Of a stretch of DNA of 64,000 nt, positions 25,651-35,213 are shown one piece after another. The translations under genes were made by a program, and so were the position numbers. The notes under the pieces were generated by a model. The model worked only from the letters and a program-made list of their open reading frames with translations, searched no databases and was not told the DNA's origin. Each line of letters starts with the position of its first letter. Position 1 is the first letter of the stretch. Origin of the DNA: an uncultured Lachnospiraceae bacterium (GTDB lineage: Bacteria; Bacillota; Clostridia; Lachnospirales; Lachnospiraceae); assembly GCA_946554445.1 (NCBI GenBank), contig CAMNSD010000011.1, forward strand, positions 56,368 to 120,367, read 5' to 3'.

Positions 25651-27372
25651 ATGGATATCTGGGAAATACTGGGGATAAAACCAACCATAGACAAAAAGGC
25701 AATCAAGAAAGCATATGCGGCCCGGACGAAGGTAACCCATCCGGAGGAGAATCCGGAAGCATTTAAACAACTCTATGAGGCATATCAGGCGGCGCTCGCT
25801 TATGCGGATCTTTTCAAGGAAAGAATGCAGACAGGCGGAGGCGGCATGGAGTCTCCTCCTGCAGATGATGGGGATCATGAAGGGGCGCAGAAAGAGGAGG
25901 AAGATGGAGCGAAAGCGGAACTCCTCACTTATTTTACCGATTACCAGGAGAAGCACCAGCAGAAAATTGATGCTTTTATCAGGTACTGGAAGGAATTTAA
26001 GGGTTTGTACCGGAATCCGGAGGCGGAAGTCTGGTGGAAAGAGTATCTGGCTTCGGAAGCATTTCAGGATATCAAGGATCATCCCCGCATCCTGCAGGAA
26101 CTGCTCGAAATGGATCATAAGTTTTTCTTTGGGTTGAATGAAGTTAAGCTGCTGCTTTGGGATGCCTATGGTTTCCAGGATGGTGATGAGGAGACCTATC
26201 AGGGAGAAAAGCAGATGCTGCGGCGGTATCTGTACTCAGCCTATGTGAAGCGGCAGGAAAATGCCCAAAATATGATCCGGCAGAGAAGAAATGAGAAGAT
26301 TCTGCGGATCGCTATCGGCGTTCTGAGTGCTCTTATTTTGCTGATCTGTATATGCTATCCTATTATTGTCCGCCAACAGAGAGAGAACCAGCGCCTCTAC
26401 CTGATTTCGTATATGGCTAAGGAATATCCGGACACCACTTTTTCCGAGCCGGAGCTCCTGAAAACGCTGAACAACGGCAGTATCGTCTATTCGATGCACT
26501 CGGCGGCGCATCCGGAACTGTTGGTCAGCGCCAGTGTAGGGTATCAGTATATCGGTGGAAAACGCAATTACCTGGTGGAGGAGGATTACAGGCAGTTGCT
26601 GCTGGAACACTATGCGGATCAGTATGGCATGGAATGCGCCCGGGTAGAAAAATACGACTCCGAGACAAGTTGGGGAGGGGTGGCTTACAATGTGTGGTTT
26701 TTACCGGTGGACTGTGAAGATGGGCAGTACCATGCGACAACAGAATACAACGTATTGTTGTATCCGGATATCGGGGAGATAGATGCTTTTTGTGAACGTG
26801 TGGAGCGGATGTTCCGGGAGCAGGAGGAACTTGGCGGGATATCTGCAATCGCCCTCTGTTCGGAGAAGATTGTATATCCGGAGGTCCTGTTTCAAGGTGG
26901 GGTGGAGCATTGTCCGTTTTCAAAACAGCAGATTTATGATCCCCGACATATAGAGGCAGCGTCCCTTGCCGCGGCAGTCAGGGAAGCCCATGTGCGGTAT
27001 ATGTTCCAATATGAACCCTGGAATATTACATCACAACAGTACAGAGAGTGGGGCGCGGAATATGAAAGATACTGCGAAGAATGGGCGGATGACCAGGGGG
27101 AATGGCATGAGGTGTATGATCCGGGTACGGGAGAATACCTCTGCCGGGTTTATGTTTCTACCTATGAATATGTGGAAGATCATGAGGAGCCCGGATCGCC
27201 GCCCACCCGTTTTATGACAGTGGGCAGTGCCTACTATTTTCTGCAGGGCAGAGGGGCGCAGATTACCATCAGGGATTACAGCGATGGATTCTTAGTCTGG
27301 TTTGACGGAACGCACAGATTTTTCGGCTTGTCTCCGGAGGAGGAATTTGCGTATTTACAGGGCTGTTACTAA
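25651..27372 (+). CDS. Membrane-anchored J-domain-like co-chaperone with HPE motif
   Basis: Residues 1-50 of this 573-residue protein form a J-domain-like module (MDIWEILGIKPTIDKKAIKKAY), but the invariant HPD is HPE at residues 30-32 (THPEENPEAFKQLYEAY). A hydrophilic acidic region follows, then one membrane helix at about 217-239 and a large C-terminal part of about 330 residues that I do not recognise, with two short Trp/Tyr-rich stretches. The order predicts the J module in the cytoplasm and the rest outside. Being the second gene of the hscC operon, it is most likely the dedicated partner of that Hsp70, in line with DjlB/DjlC of Escherichia coli. Confidence 0.8.
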   Translation: MDIWEILGIKPTIDKKAIKKAYAARTKVTHPEENPEAFKQLYEAYQAALAYADLFKERMQTGGGGMESPPADDGDHEGAQKEEEDGAKAELLTYFTDYQEKHQQKIDAFIRYWKEFKGLYRNPEAEVWWKEYLASEAFQDIKDHPRILQELLEMDHKFFFGLNEVKLLLWDAYGFQDGDEETYQGEKQMLRRYLYSAYVKRQENAQNMIRQRRNEKILRIAIGVLSALILLICICYPIIVRQQRENQRLYLISYMAKEYPDTTFSEPELLKTLNNGSIVYSMHSAAHPELLVSASVGYQYIGGKRNYLVEEDYRQLLLEHYADQYGMECARVEKYDSETSWGGVAYNVWFLPVDCEDGQYHATTEYNVLLYPDIGEIDAFCERVERMFREQEELGGISAIALCSEKIVYPEVLFQGGVEHCPFSKQQIYDPRHIEAASLAAAVREAHVRYMFQYEPWNITSQQYREWGAEYERYCEEWADDQGEWHEVYDPGTGEYLCRVYVSTYEYVEDHEEPGSPPTRFMTVGSAYYFLQGRGAQITIRDYSDGFLVWFDGTHRFFGLSPEEEFAYLQGCY

Positions 27373-27413
27373 AAAGTTTTCGTATCATTTTCCTATAATT
27401 TTTGATTTACATC

Positions 27414-27503
27414 TTGAATTTTTAGGACAAATTGGGTAAAATAAATTTGCTGACTAAATTTTACCAATGCTGTGCGTATGTTACGTATGCGGCGGGGTAA
27501 AAT
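27414..27503 (+). promoter_or_regulatory. gap promoter overlapped by GGTAAAAT inverted repeat
   Basis: TTGAAT (27414-27419) and TAAAAT (27437-27442) are 17 bases apart. GGTAAAAT covers the -10 (27435-27442), is mirrored by ATTTTACC (27458-27465), and appears a third time at 27496-27503 close to the ribosome-binding site. The arrangement suggests an operator for an unidentified regulator of gap. Confidence 0.65.
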
Positions 27504-27537
27504 TATATAAAAAACATTATTTAGGAGGGACTAAAAA

Positions 27538-28539
27538 ATGGCAGTAAGAGTAGCAATCAATGGTTTTGGCCGTATCGGTCGTCTTGCATTCAGACAGATG
27601 TTCGGGGCAGAAGGATATGAAGTAGTGGCAATCAACGATTTGACAAGCCCGAAGATGTTGGCACACCTGTTAAAGTATGATTCTTCCCAGGGTAAGTACG
27701 CTTTAGCTGATACCGTATCCGCTGGTGAGGACACAATCACAGTTGATGGTAAGACATTAAAGATCTACAAAGAGCCCGACGCAAACAATTGTCCTTGGGG
27801 TGAACTTAAGGTTGACGTTGTTCTGGAGTGCTCCGGTTTCTATACCAGCAAGGAGAAAGCTCAGGCACACATCAATGCCGGCGCTAGAAAAGTTGTTATC
27901 TCTGCTCCTGCAGGTAACGATCTTCCGACTATCGTATACAATGTTAACCATGAGACACTGAAAGCTTCCGATACCATCATTTCAGCAGCTTCCTGTACAA
28001 CAAACTGCCTTGCTCCTATGGCAAAGGCTCTGAATGATTTGGCTGGCATCAAGTCCGGTATCATGAGCACCATCCACGCTTACACAGGCGATCAGATGAT
28101 CCTTGACGGCCCGCAGAGAAAGGGTGACTTAAGAAGATCCCGCGCAGGCGCAGTGAACATCGTTCCTAACAGCACAGGCGCAGCAAAGGCTATCGGCCTT
28201 GTTATCCCTGAGTTAAATGGTAAGCTGATCGGTTCCGCACAGCGTGTTCCTACTCCTACAGGTTCCACCACAATCCTGGTTGCAACCGTAGAGAAGTCCG
28301 TTACCAAGGAAGAGATCAACGCAGCAATGAAGGCAGCTGCTACAGAGTCCTTCGGCTACAACGAGGATGAAATCGTTTCTTCCGATATCGTAGGCAGCAC
28401 CTATGGTTCCATCTTCGACGCTACCCAGACTATGGTAGGCGCAGACAACCTGGTACAGGTAGTTTCCTGGTACGACAATGAGAACAGCTACACATCTCAG
28501 ATGGTTCGTACAATTAAGTACTTCTCAGAATTACAGTAA
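27538..28539 (+). CDS. gap: Glyceraldehyde-3-phosphate dehydrogenase, type I
   Basis: The 333-residue enzyme oxidises glyceraldehyde 3-phosphate to 1,3-bisphosphoglycerate with NAD. The Rossmann motif INGFGRIGR is at residues 6-14, the catalytic cysteine is C153 ([10 protein letters not shown]), and SWYDNENSY closes the C-terminus. TTAGGAGGGA lies upstream of the ATG. Codon use is strongly biased to a preferred set, as expected of a very highly expressed gene. It heads a gap-pgk-tpiA cluster, but each junction holds over 200 bases of hairpins and a terminator-like stem follows gap. Confidence 0.99.
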   Translation: MAVRVAINGFGRIGRLAFRQMFGAEGYEVVAINDLTSPKMLAHLLKYDSSQGKYALADTVSAGEDTITVDGKTLKIYKEPDANNCPWGELKVDVVLECSGFYTSKEKAQAHINAGARKVVISAPAGNDLPTIVYNVNHETLKASDTIISAASCTTNCLAPMAKALNDLAGIKSGIMSTIHAYTGDQMILDGPQRKGDLRRSRAGAVNIVPNSTGAAKAIGLVIPELNGKLIGSAQRVPTPTGSTTILVATVEKSVTKEEINAAMKAAATESFGYNEDEIVSSDIVGSTYGSIFDATQTMVGADNLVQVVSWYDNENSYTSQMVRTIKYFSELQ

Positions 28540-28555
28540 ATCTCTGCGAGATAAA

Positions 28556-28694
28556 CAAAAGTAAATTCCTTCGGAATTAACTTTGCGAGCACTGCTTCGC
28601 AGGCTCGGCGTGAGAAAGTAATTTTGAAGAGATTAACTGCACGGGCACTGCTTCGCAGGCTCGGCATGAGAAGAAGAAAATTTCTTCGGGAATT
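28556..28694 (+). repeat. Degenerate tandem array of two-hairpin elements between gap and pgk
   Basis: A first copy (28556-28607) has AATTCC-TTC-GGAATT and a CGAGC...GCTCG stem around CTGC-TTC-GCAG. A second, diverged copy (28614-28663) repeats the order, and 28589-28616 and 28645-28672 are identical at 27 of 28 bases. A third partial copy is AAATTTC-TTC-GGGAATT (28678-28694). The first copy aligns with the reverse complement of 1769-1822. Confidence 0.8.
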
Positions 28695-28719
28695 GGCAAA
28701 ATTATTTATGGTTTGTTGA

Positions 28720-28749
28720 GAGGCTCGGCCGTTGGGCCGAGTCTCTTTT
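28720..28749 (+). terminator. Terminator-like hairpin directly before pgk
   Basis: GAGGCTCGGCC (28720-28730) pairs with GGCCGAGTCTC (28735-28745), loop GTTG, then TTTT. It ends only about ten bases before the pgk ribosome-binding site, so it either terminates gap mRNA or attenuates transcription into pgk. Confidence 0.7.
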
Positions 28750-28774
28750 AATAATCTAATAGGAGGATTAAGAC

Positions 28775-29998
28775 ATGTCATTAAACAAAAAATCTGTAGA
28801 TGATCTTAACGTTAAAGGGAAACGCGTTCTCGTGAGATGCGACTTTAACGTACCTTTGAAGGAAGGCAAGATTACTGATGAAACCCGTATCGTGGCAGCG
28901 CTTCCCACAATCCAGAAACTGCTTGCTGACGGCGGCAAAGTGATTCTTTGCTCCCATCTTGGCAAGGTAAAGAATGGCCCCAATGAGGGTGAGTCCTTGG
29001 CGCCTGTGGCAGAGAGACTTTCCGAGAAACTGGGCAAGCCCGTCAATTTCGTATCTGATTATAACGTAACCGGTGAGGCAGCTTCCAAGGCAGTTGCTGA
29101 GATGCAGGAGGGTGACGTGGTTCTTCTGCAGAATACCCGTTTCCGTGGCAAAGAGGAGACCAAGAACGGCGAAGAGTTCAGCAAGGAACTGGCTGATCTG
29201 TGTGACGTTTATGTATGTGACGCTTTTGGTTCTTCCCATAGGGCACATGCTTCCGTAGCAGGTGTGACAGATGTTGTACGCGCAAAGGGCGGCGAGTGTG
29301 CAGTTGGTTATCTGATGCAGAAAGAAATCGACTTCCTCGGCAACGCAGTGGAGAATCCGGTAAGACCTTTTGTGGCAATTCTTGGCGGTGCGAAGGTTGC
29401 GGATAAGTTGAACGTAATCAATAACCTGTTAGAGAAGTGCGACACCCTTATCATCGGCGGCGGCATGGCATTCACCTTCTTAAAGGCGAAGGGCTATGAG
29501 ATTGGCAACTCCCTGGTAGATGATGAGAAGCTTGATTATTGTAAAGAGATGACAGAGAAAGCTGAGAAGCTCGGCAAGCAGCTTTTACTGCCTATCGACA
29601 CTGGTGTAGCTTCGGCGTTCCCGAACCCTATTGACGGTCCTGTTGACGTAGAGTATGTTGACGCTGACAAGATTCCGGCTGACAAGGAAGGTCTGGATAT
29701 CGGTCCTAAGACACAGGAATTGTTTGCCAATGCAGTGAAGTCTGCAAAGACTGTTGTATGGAACGGACCTATGGGCGTGTTTGAGAATCCTACCCTGGCA
29801 AAAGGCACCATCGCTGTGGCGAAGGCCCTGGCAGAGACAGATGCTACCACCATCATCGGCGGCGGCGACTCTGCAGCAGCCTGCAACCAGCTTGGTTTTG
29901 CAGATAAGATGTCCCACATTTCCACAGGCGGCGGCGCTTCCCTTGAGTTCTTAGAGGGCAAAGAACTTCCCGGCGTGGTAGCAGCAGACGACAAGTGA
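28775..29998 (+). CDS. pgk: Phosphoglycerate kinase
   Basis: The 407-residue enzyme transfers phosphate from 1,3-bisphosphoglycerate to ADP. It shows [13 protein letters not shown] near residues 16-28, [12 protein letters not shown] near 115, the SSHRAHASV block near 153, and GGGDSAAA near 370 for nucleotide binding. AGGAGGA precedes the ATG. No promoter is visible in the 25 bases between the upstream hairpin and the start, so expression probably depends on read-through from gap or on processing. Confidence 0.99.
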   Translation: MSLNKKSVDDLNVKGKRVLVRCDFNVPLKEGKITDETRIVAALPTIQKLLADGGKVILCSHLGKVKNGPNEGESLAPVAERLSEKLGKPVNFVSDYNVTGEAASKAVAEMQEGDVVLLQNTRFRGKEETKNGEEFSKELADLCDVYVCDAFGSSHRAHASVAGVTDVVRAKGGECAVGYLMQKEIDFLGNAVENPVRPFVAILGGAKVADKLNVINNLLEKCDTLIIGGGMAFTFLKAKGYEIGNSLVDDEKLDYCKEMTEKAEKLGKQLLLPIDTGVASAFPNPIDGPVDVEYVDADKIPADKEGLDIGPKTQELFANAVKSAKTVVWNGPMGVFENPTLAKGTIAVAKALAETDATTIIGGGDSAAACNQLGFADKMSHISTGGGASLEFLEGKELPGVVAADDK

Positions 29999-30016
29999 TG
30001 CGATGAGCAGAGCGAG

Positions 30017-30074
30017 AATCATCATAGCTGAGAGAGAACGTGCTTGCACGAGTTCTCTCTCGGATATGATGATT
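30017..30074 (+). repeat. Long intergenic hairpin after pgk
   Basis: AATCATCATA (30017-30026) pairs with TATGATGATT (30065-30074), and GAGAGAGAAC (30030-30039) with GTTCTCTCTC (30052-30061), separated by a 3x3 internal loop; inside, GTGC pairs with GCAC. No T-run follows, so it may stabilise the pgk mRNA end rather than terminate. Confidence 0.75.
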
Positions 30075-30118
30075 TGAGGGTGCAACGCACCCGAGGAATT
30101 GCGCAGCAATTGCGAGGC
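30073..30118 (+). repeat. 46-bp direct repeat copy 1 (pgk-tpiA spacer)
   Basis: Contains two hairpins, GGGTGC-AAC-GCACCC and AATTGC-GCA-GCAATT. It matches 30167-30212 at 45 of 46 bases. Confidence 0.9.
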
Positions 30119-30166
30119 GATGCGAAGGACAGAGAGAATGCACAAAGCCTCTTTCGGATTCGGGCG

Positions 30167-30212
30167 TTTGAGGGTGCAACGCACCCGAGGAATTGCGCAG
30201 CAATTACGAGGC
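30167..30212 (+). repeat. 46-bp direct repeat copy 2 (pgk-tpiA spacer)
   Basis: Second copy of the unit at 30073-30118, with one G-to-A change just after the second hairpin. The two copies are 48 bases apart and end about 48 bases before tpiA. Confidence 0.9.
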
Positions 30213-30259
30213 TCTGCGGTGTATATATATTAAATTATTGAAAATAAGGAGATTACAAA

Positions 30260-31006
30260 ATGGCTAGAAGAAGAATTATCGCCGGTAACTGGAAGATGAA
30301 CATGACTCCCAGCGAGGCTGTTGCGCTTTGCGCGACTTTAAAGGATCTGGTAGTAAACGATGCGGTTGACGTGGTTTACTGCGTACCTGCGATTGACATT
30401 GTACCTGTGGCTGAGGCAGTCAAAGGCACTAATGTACATGTGGGCGCCGAGAACTTTTATATTGAGGACAAGGGCGCATACACAGGTGAGATTTCCGCTC
30501 CCATGTTAAAGGATGCGGGCGTTGAGTACGTGATCATCGGACACTCCGAGAGAAGAGAATATTTTAAAGAGGACGATGCTTTCCTGAACAAGAAAGTGCT
30601 TAAGGCGTTGGAGGCAGGTCTTGTGCCGATTCTTTGCTGCGGCGAGTCCTTAGAGCAGAGAGAGATGAATGTGACCATGGATTGGATCAGACTGCAGATC
30701 AAATCCGATCTGGCAGGCGTTACCGCGGATCAGGTAAAAGGCATGGTTATCGCTTATGAGCCGATCTGGGCGATTGGAACTGGCAAGACTGCTACTTCTG
30801 ATCAGGCGCAGGAAGTATGTAAGGGTATCCGCGACTGCATCGCTGAGATGTATGATGAGGCTACCGCAGAGGCTGTACGCATCCAGTACGGCGGCTCCAT
30901 GAACGCGTCTAACGCGGCTGAGCTTCTGGCAAAGCCCGACATCGACGGCGGCCTGATCGGCGGCGCGTCCTTAAAGCCTGATTTCGGGCAGATTGTAAAC
31001 GCATAA
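30260..31006 (+). CDS. tpiA: Triosephosphate isomerase
   Basis: The 248-residue TIM barrel interconverts dihydroxyacetone phosphate and glyceraldehyde 3-phosphate. Catalytic motifs are NWKMN near residues 11-15, IIGHSERR near 93-100 (electrophilic His) and [15 protein letters not shown] near 165-179 (catalytic Glu), with GGSMN and GLIGGAS for the phosphate. AAGGAGA precedes the ATG. It closes the glycolytic cluster and has its own terminator. Confidence 0.99.
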   Translation: MARRRIIAGNWKMNMTPSEAVALCATLKDLVVNDAVDVVYCVPAIDIVPVAEAVKGTNVHVGAENFYIEDKGAYTGEISAPMLKDAGVEYVIIGHSERREYFKEDDAFLNKKVLKALEAGLVPILCCGESLEQREMNVTMDWIRLQIKSDLAGVTADQVKGMVIAYEPIWAIGTGKTATSDQAQEVCKGIRDCIAEMYDEATAEAVRIQYGGSMNASNAAELLAKPDIDGGLIGGASLKPDFGQIVNA

Positions 31007-31072
31007 GATGATGTGTTGGTGGGAGCACAGCGTTTTTGGCGTAATGATTTGAGGGTTTATTAAGACAGTAAA

Positions 31073-31113
31073 AGGGGTATCAAAGAAAAGGATTTCTTTG
31101 ATACCTCTTTTTT
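31073..31113 (+). terminator. Rho-independent terminator of tpiA
   Basis: A 16-bp stem (31073-31088 with 31093-31108, one G-T pair) around AGGA, then TTTTTT. Confidence 0.92.
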
Positions 31114-31239
31114 ACTTTTGGTAGTTGACCAAACTCTCAGAAATAGATATCATAATATTCAGAAATAAGAGATTACTAAAACTCTCATATTCGTGATTTC
31201 TGAAAACTATCATATTATATCAGGCAGGGGGAAGAGAAA

Positions 31240-33213
31240 ATGAAAAGTATTCGGACAAAAATCACTTTATGTCTCATCTTAACCGTTCTTATTGGACAGG
31301 TCGCATCTGGCATCGCCAGCATTATACCCAATTACAACAGCACCATGTCCACCGTAGAGCAGATGATGAGAGAGACGGCAGTTCTGGCCGCGGGACGTGT
31401 GGAGCAGGAACTGGACGCTTATAAAAACGTAGTCATGGATGCTGGCTATGATCAACAGTTGGCAGATCCGGATGTGCCTGTAGAGGAAAAGCAGGCGATC
31501 ATCAGCGAACGGGCGGCCATGCATAATTTCCAGCGGGGAAATATTATCGGGATGGACGGTATCAGCATTTTTGACGGCAAGGATTATTCCGACCGGGAAT
31601 ATGTGCAGCAGGCCATGAAAGGTAGTGTTTATGTGTCGGAGCCGTTGATCAGTAAGATTACCGGGCAGCTGTCCATTATGGTGGCGGCGCCTCTCTATGC
31701 GGAGGAAACCTATGGTTCCAGCATTGTCGGCGTGATTTATTTTGTGCCCAAGGAAACGTTTCTCAACGATATCGTATCTGCGATTCAGATTGGTGAGAAC
31801 AGCAGGGCTTATATGATTAACAAGACCGGTGACACGATCGCAGATATTACCCTGGAAACGATCACGGTGCAGAATATAGAGGCTGAGGCGCAAAACGATC
31901 CGTCTCTGGCAGAATTGGCGGCAATTCATGAATCCATGCGTCAGGGGCAGAATGGGTTTGGCAGTTATACGAGCGGGACAGATGAGATGTTTGCGGCCTA
32001 TGCGCCTGTAAACGATACGGACGGATGGAGCATTGCTGTTACCGCGCCGCAGTTAAATTATCTGGAGGCGACACGCAACGCCATGGTCGTAAATATTGCG
32101 GTGATCATTCTTTCCATACTGCTTTCCGTTGTAATCGCCCTGGTGCTGGCGGGCAATATCAGCGGGCCGATGAAGGCCTGTGTGAATCGGATGAAGCTGT
32201 TGGTGGAGGGGGATCTGGATACGCCGATGCCCCAGATTAAGAGTAAGGACGAGTCAGGTGTGCTCGCAAGATCCACGGCTTCTCTGGTGGAGGGCTTAAA
32301 GACTGTTATCAACGACATAGATTTTCTGTTAAATGAAATGGCCAATCAGAATCTGAATGTCCGTACTGAGCATGAGGATGTGTATGTGGGCAGTTTCCGC
32401 AATATTCTGCTGTCCATGCGTCATATGAAAGAGGAATTGAGCAAGGCTATGACACAGGTCAATCATTCTTCCCAGGAAGTGGCGATGGCCAGCGATCATC
32501 TGTCGGCAAGCGCCCAGTCGCTCAGTCAGGGCACTACGCAGCAGGCAAGCTCCGTGCAGGAACTGGCGGCACGTGTCAGTGAAATAGCCGAACAGGCCAA
32601 GAGAACGGCCAGCGGGGCGTTGGATGTCCGCAGTAAGACGCATGAGGCCGGCAGGGAAGTGTCCCTGTGCAATCAGAAGATGCAGAATCTGGTGGAGGCT
32701 ATGGAGCGGATTCAGACCAGTTCCGATGAGATAGAGAAAATTCTTAAAACCATCGATGACATTGCCTTCCAGACCAATATACTGGCTTTAAACGCGGCTG
32801 TGGAAGCGGCCAGGGCCGGCAGCGCAGGAAAAGGATTTGCTGTGGTGGCGGAAGAAGTGCGTAATCTGGCTGGAAAATCTGCCAAAGCGGCACAGAATAC
32901 CTCGGAACTCATCAGCAATTCCACAGAAGCAGTACATATGGGTACGGGCATCGCACAGAATACGGCGGATGTCCTGCTTGGGGTGGTAGAGAGCATCCAG
33001 ACCGTAGTGGAGGCTATCGATCAGATCGCTGCGGTATCCAATGAGCAGTCCGATGCGGTAGAACAGGTTTCTGAGGGAATCAATCAGATTTCCGTGGTGG
33101 TGCAAAGCAACAGTGCGAATGCGCAGGAGAGCGCGGCGGCCAGCGAGGAGCTTTCTGCCGAGGCGGCTTGCCTGAAACAGCTGGTAGATCAGTTTACCCT
33201 GGCAGAAGGATAA
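31240..33213 (+). CDS. Methyl-accepting chemotaxis protein with Cache-type sensor
   Basis: The 657-residue receptor has a first membrane helix (about 8-30), an extracellular Cache-like sensor (about 35-275, with [18 protein letters not shown] and [13 protein letters not shown] typical of double-Cache folds), a second helix (about 283-305), a HAMP domain and the cytoplasmic signalling coiled coil. The conserved hairpin tip [20 protein letters not shown] starts near residue 506. It would bind a small ligand outside and signal to CheA. The acetylesterase gene starts 16 bases later, so the receptor may report on plant-glycan products; the ligand is unknown. Confidence 0.93.
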   Translation: MKSIRTKITLCLILTVLIGQVASGIASIIPNYNSTMSTVEQMMRETAVLAAGRVEQELDAYKNVVMDAGYDQQLADPDVPVEEKQAIISERAAMHNFQRGNIIGMDGISIFDGKDYSDREYVQQAMKGSVYVSEPLISKITGQLSIMVAAPLYAEETYGSSIVGVIYFVPKETFLNDIVSAIQIGENSRAYMINKTGDTIADITLETITVQNIEAEAQNDPSLAELAAIHESMRQGQNGFGSYTSGTDEMFAAYAPVNDTDGWSIAVTAPQLNYLEATRNAMVVNIAVIILSILLSVVIALVLAGNISGPMKACVNRMKLLVEGDLDTPMPQIKSKDESGVLARSTASLVEGLKTVINDIDFLLNEMANQNLNVRTEHEDVYVGSFRNILLSMRHMKEELSKAMTQVNHSSQEVAMASDHLSASAQSLSQGTTQQASSVQELAARVSEIAEQAKRTASGALDVRSKTHEAGREVSLCNQKMQNLVEAMERIQTSSDEIEKILKTIDDIAFQTNILALNAAVEAARAGSAGKGFAVVAEEVRNLAGKSAKAAQNTSELISNSTEAVHMGTGIAQNTADVLLGVVESIQTVVEAIDQIAAVSNEQSDAVEQVSEGINQISVVVQSNSANAQESAAASEELSAEAACLKQLVDQFTLAEG

Positions 33214-33229
33214 AGAAGGTGGAATTATT

Positions 33230-35182
33230 ATGGGAAAGTTAAAGCTGCCAAGACTGATAAGTGATGGCATGGTATTGCAGCAGAAGAAACCTGTGCGCAT
33301 CTGGGGCGAGGATGAGCCGGGAAGAACAGTCACAGTCATGTTTCTGGAGACGGAATATAAAGGGAAGGTAAGTGAGACAGGTGAATGGGAAATCTTCACT
33401 GACCAGGCCGATGCCGGAAGCGGATATCAGATAGAAATCCGGGACGATGCGGGGGAGGAGAGGGTGATTTGCGATGTTGCTATCGGGGACGTCTTTTTCT
33501 GTTCCGGGCAGTCCAACATGGAACTGCATATAGAGAGAGTGATGGACCGCTATCCGGAGGAAATCGGACACTGTGCCAACAAGGATATCCGTACTTTTAA
33601 GATCACAGAAAACCCGGAATTTCACGAGTTGTTAAAAGATCATAAGAGTGGTGTGTGGAAAGCAGTGTCAGAGGAAACGTTTCCGGAGTTCTCCGCCACG
33701 GCCTACTTTTTTGCTAAACATATGTACCATATGGCAGGTGTGCCCATCGGATTAATTGACGCCAGTCTGGGCGGTTCCAGGATTGAGACCTGGATGAGCC
33801 GTGATATGCTGGCGGGGTATGATGATTTCCTGGCATTGGCGGATCGTTACAGGGATGAGACTTTTGTGCAGGAACGTCTGAATGAGAATCAGCGTCTGGC
33901 ACAGCAGTGGCATAGCCGTCTGGACAGTTTGGACATTGGGTTACAGGAAGATTGGCCTAGGGCTTCGTTTGAACTTTCCGCCTGGCAGGAGATAGAGATT
34001 CCTTTCTTTTTTGGGGACACGCCCTTAAAAGGGTTTATCGGGAGTGTGTGGTTCTATCGGGAATTTACGGTGGGAGAACAGCTGGCAGGTAAGGAAGCCA
34101 GTCTCTGGCTTGGCACCATCGTTGACAGTGATACGGTATATGTCAATGGCGTGCAGGTGGGACATACGGATTATCAGTATCCGCCCAGAAAGTATACCGT
34201 ACCGGAAGGTCTTTTGAAAGAGGGAAAGAACAGCATCGTAATCCGTGTGGAGGTGGAGATTGGACAAGGAAGATTTACGGATGAGAAAACGTATGCAATC
34301 TTCCGGGGAGATGACAGAATCGATCTGTCAGGGAAATGGCTGTATCGAATCGGCGCTGCCTGCGACATCATTGAGGCTACGGATTTCGTAAGTTGGAAGC
34401 CCACGGCTCTTTATAATGGAATGACGGCGCCTTGTCATAAATATGTCTGCGCCGGTATTCTCTGGTATCAGGGAGAGTCCAATACCCATGAGACGGCAGA
34501 CAGGTATCTGGATCTGACGGAGAGGATGGTTGCGGGATACCGAGCCAAATGGGGAGAAGAACTGCCTTTTATCTATGTGCAGCTTCCAAACTTCCGGATA
34601 GAGCGCTATGGTGCGGACCGGGATGATGTCGTTAACGACTGGCCCTTTGTCAGGGAAGAACAGAGAAAGGCGCTTAAGATTCCGGGCACCGGGATGGTCA
34701 CTGCCATAGATCTGGGCGAGGATAACGACCTGCATCCGCTAAATAAGGAAGGCATAGGATGGCGCCTTGCCATGCAGGCCATGAAACTGCTTTACGGGAA
34801 GGAATCCGAGTGCGAGGGACCACAGATTGAGGATGTGCATGCGGAGAAAGCAGAAGGATGCTTATGGAAACTGACGCTCACGTTCCGACAGGCAACAGGT
34901 ATGTATGCAGATCCGCAGGCTAATCTGGAGGGAACGACAGCAGAGAAGAGACAGAAGCTGTCAGAGATCAGGGATTTTGAACTGGTGGATGAAAAGGGTA
35001 TGGTTCATACGGCGTCCGCCAGGATTGTGAAGAACCGGGTGCTTCTTACTTGTACAGAGCAGATGGAAGCAGTGCAGGAAGTCAGATATTGCTATTATAA
35101 TACGAACAGGGGCGCGATGCTTTATAATCAGGAGGGATTCCCGATGACGCCTTTCCGAATACAAATAAATGACAGGCCATAG
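33230..35182 (+). CDS. SGNH-type acetylesterase (sialate O-acetylesterase family)
   Basis: The 650-residue enzyme has the SGNH blocks of the sialate O-acetylesterase family: FFCSGQSNMEL with S95 as likely nucleophile, AGILWYQGESNTH near residue 411, and DNDLHPLNKEG near 505 with the catalytic Asp/His. Residues of about 240-360 form an inserted beta-sandwich (WFYREFTVGEQLAG...), common in members acting on acetylated xylan or sialic acid. There is no signal peptide, so it acts in the cytoplasm. Next to GH67 and GH3 enzymes, deacetylation of imported xylo-oligosaccharides is the best guess. Confidence 0.85.
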   Translation: MGKLKLPRLISDGMVLQQKKPVRIWGEDEPGRTVTVMFLETEYKGKVSETGEWEIFTDQADAGSGYQIEIRDDAGEERVICDVAIGDVFFCSGQSNMELHIERVMDRYPEEIGHCANKDIRTFKITENPEFHELLKDHKSGVWKAVSEETFPEFSATAYFFAKHMYHMAGVPIGLIDASLGGSRIETWMSRDMLAGYDDFLALADRYRDETFVQERLNENQRLAQQWHSRLDSLDIGLQEDWPRASFELSAWQEIEIPFFFGDTPLKGFIGSVWFYREFTVGEQLAGKEASLWLGTIVDSDTVYVNGVQVGHTDYQYPPRKYTVPEGLLKEGKNSIVIRVEVEIGQGRFTDEKTYAIFRGDDRIDLSGKWLYRIGAACDIIEATDFVSWKPTALYNGMTAPCHKYVCAGILWYQGESNTHETADRYLDLTERMVAGYRAKWGEELPFIYVQLPNFRIERYGADRDDVVNDWPFVREEQRKALKIPGTGMVTAIDLGEDNDLHPLNKEGIGWRLAMQAMKLLYGKESECEGPQIEDVHAEKAEGCLWKLTLTFRQATGMYADPQANLEGTTAEKRQKLSEIRDFELVDEKGMVHTASARIVKNRVLLTCTEQMEAVQEVRYCYYNTNRGAMLYNQEGFPMTPFRIQINDRP

Positions 35183-35198
35183 CGCCTGTCATTCTTTT
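35168..35198 (+). terminator. Terminator after the acetylesterase
   Basis: AATGACAGGC (35168-35177) pairs perfectly with GCCTGTCATT (35184-35193), followed by CTTTT. The stop codon lies in the loop. Confidence 0.85.
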
Positions 35199-35213
35199 AT
35201 GTATAGGAAAGCT

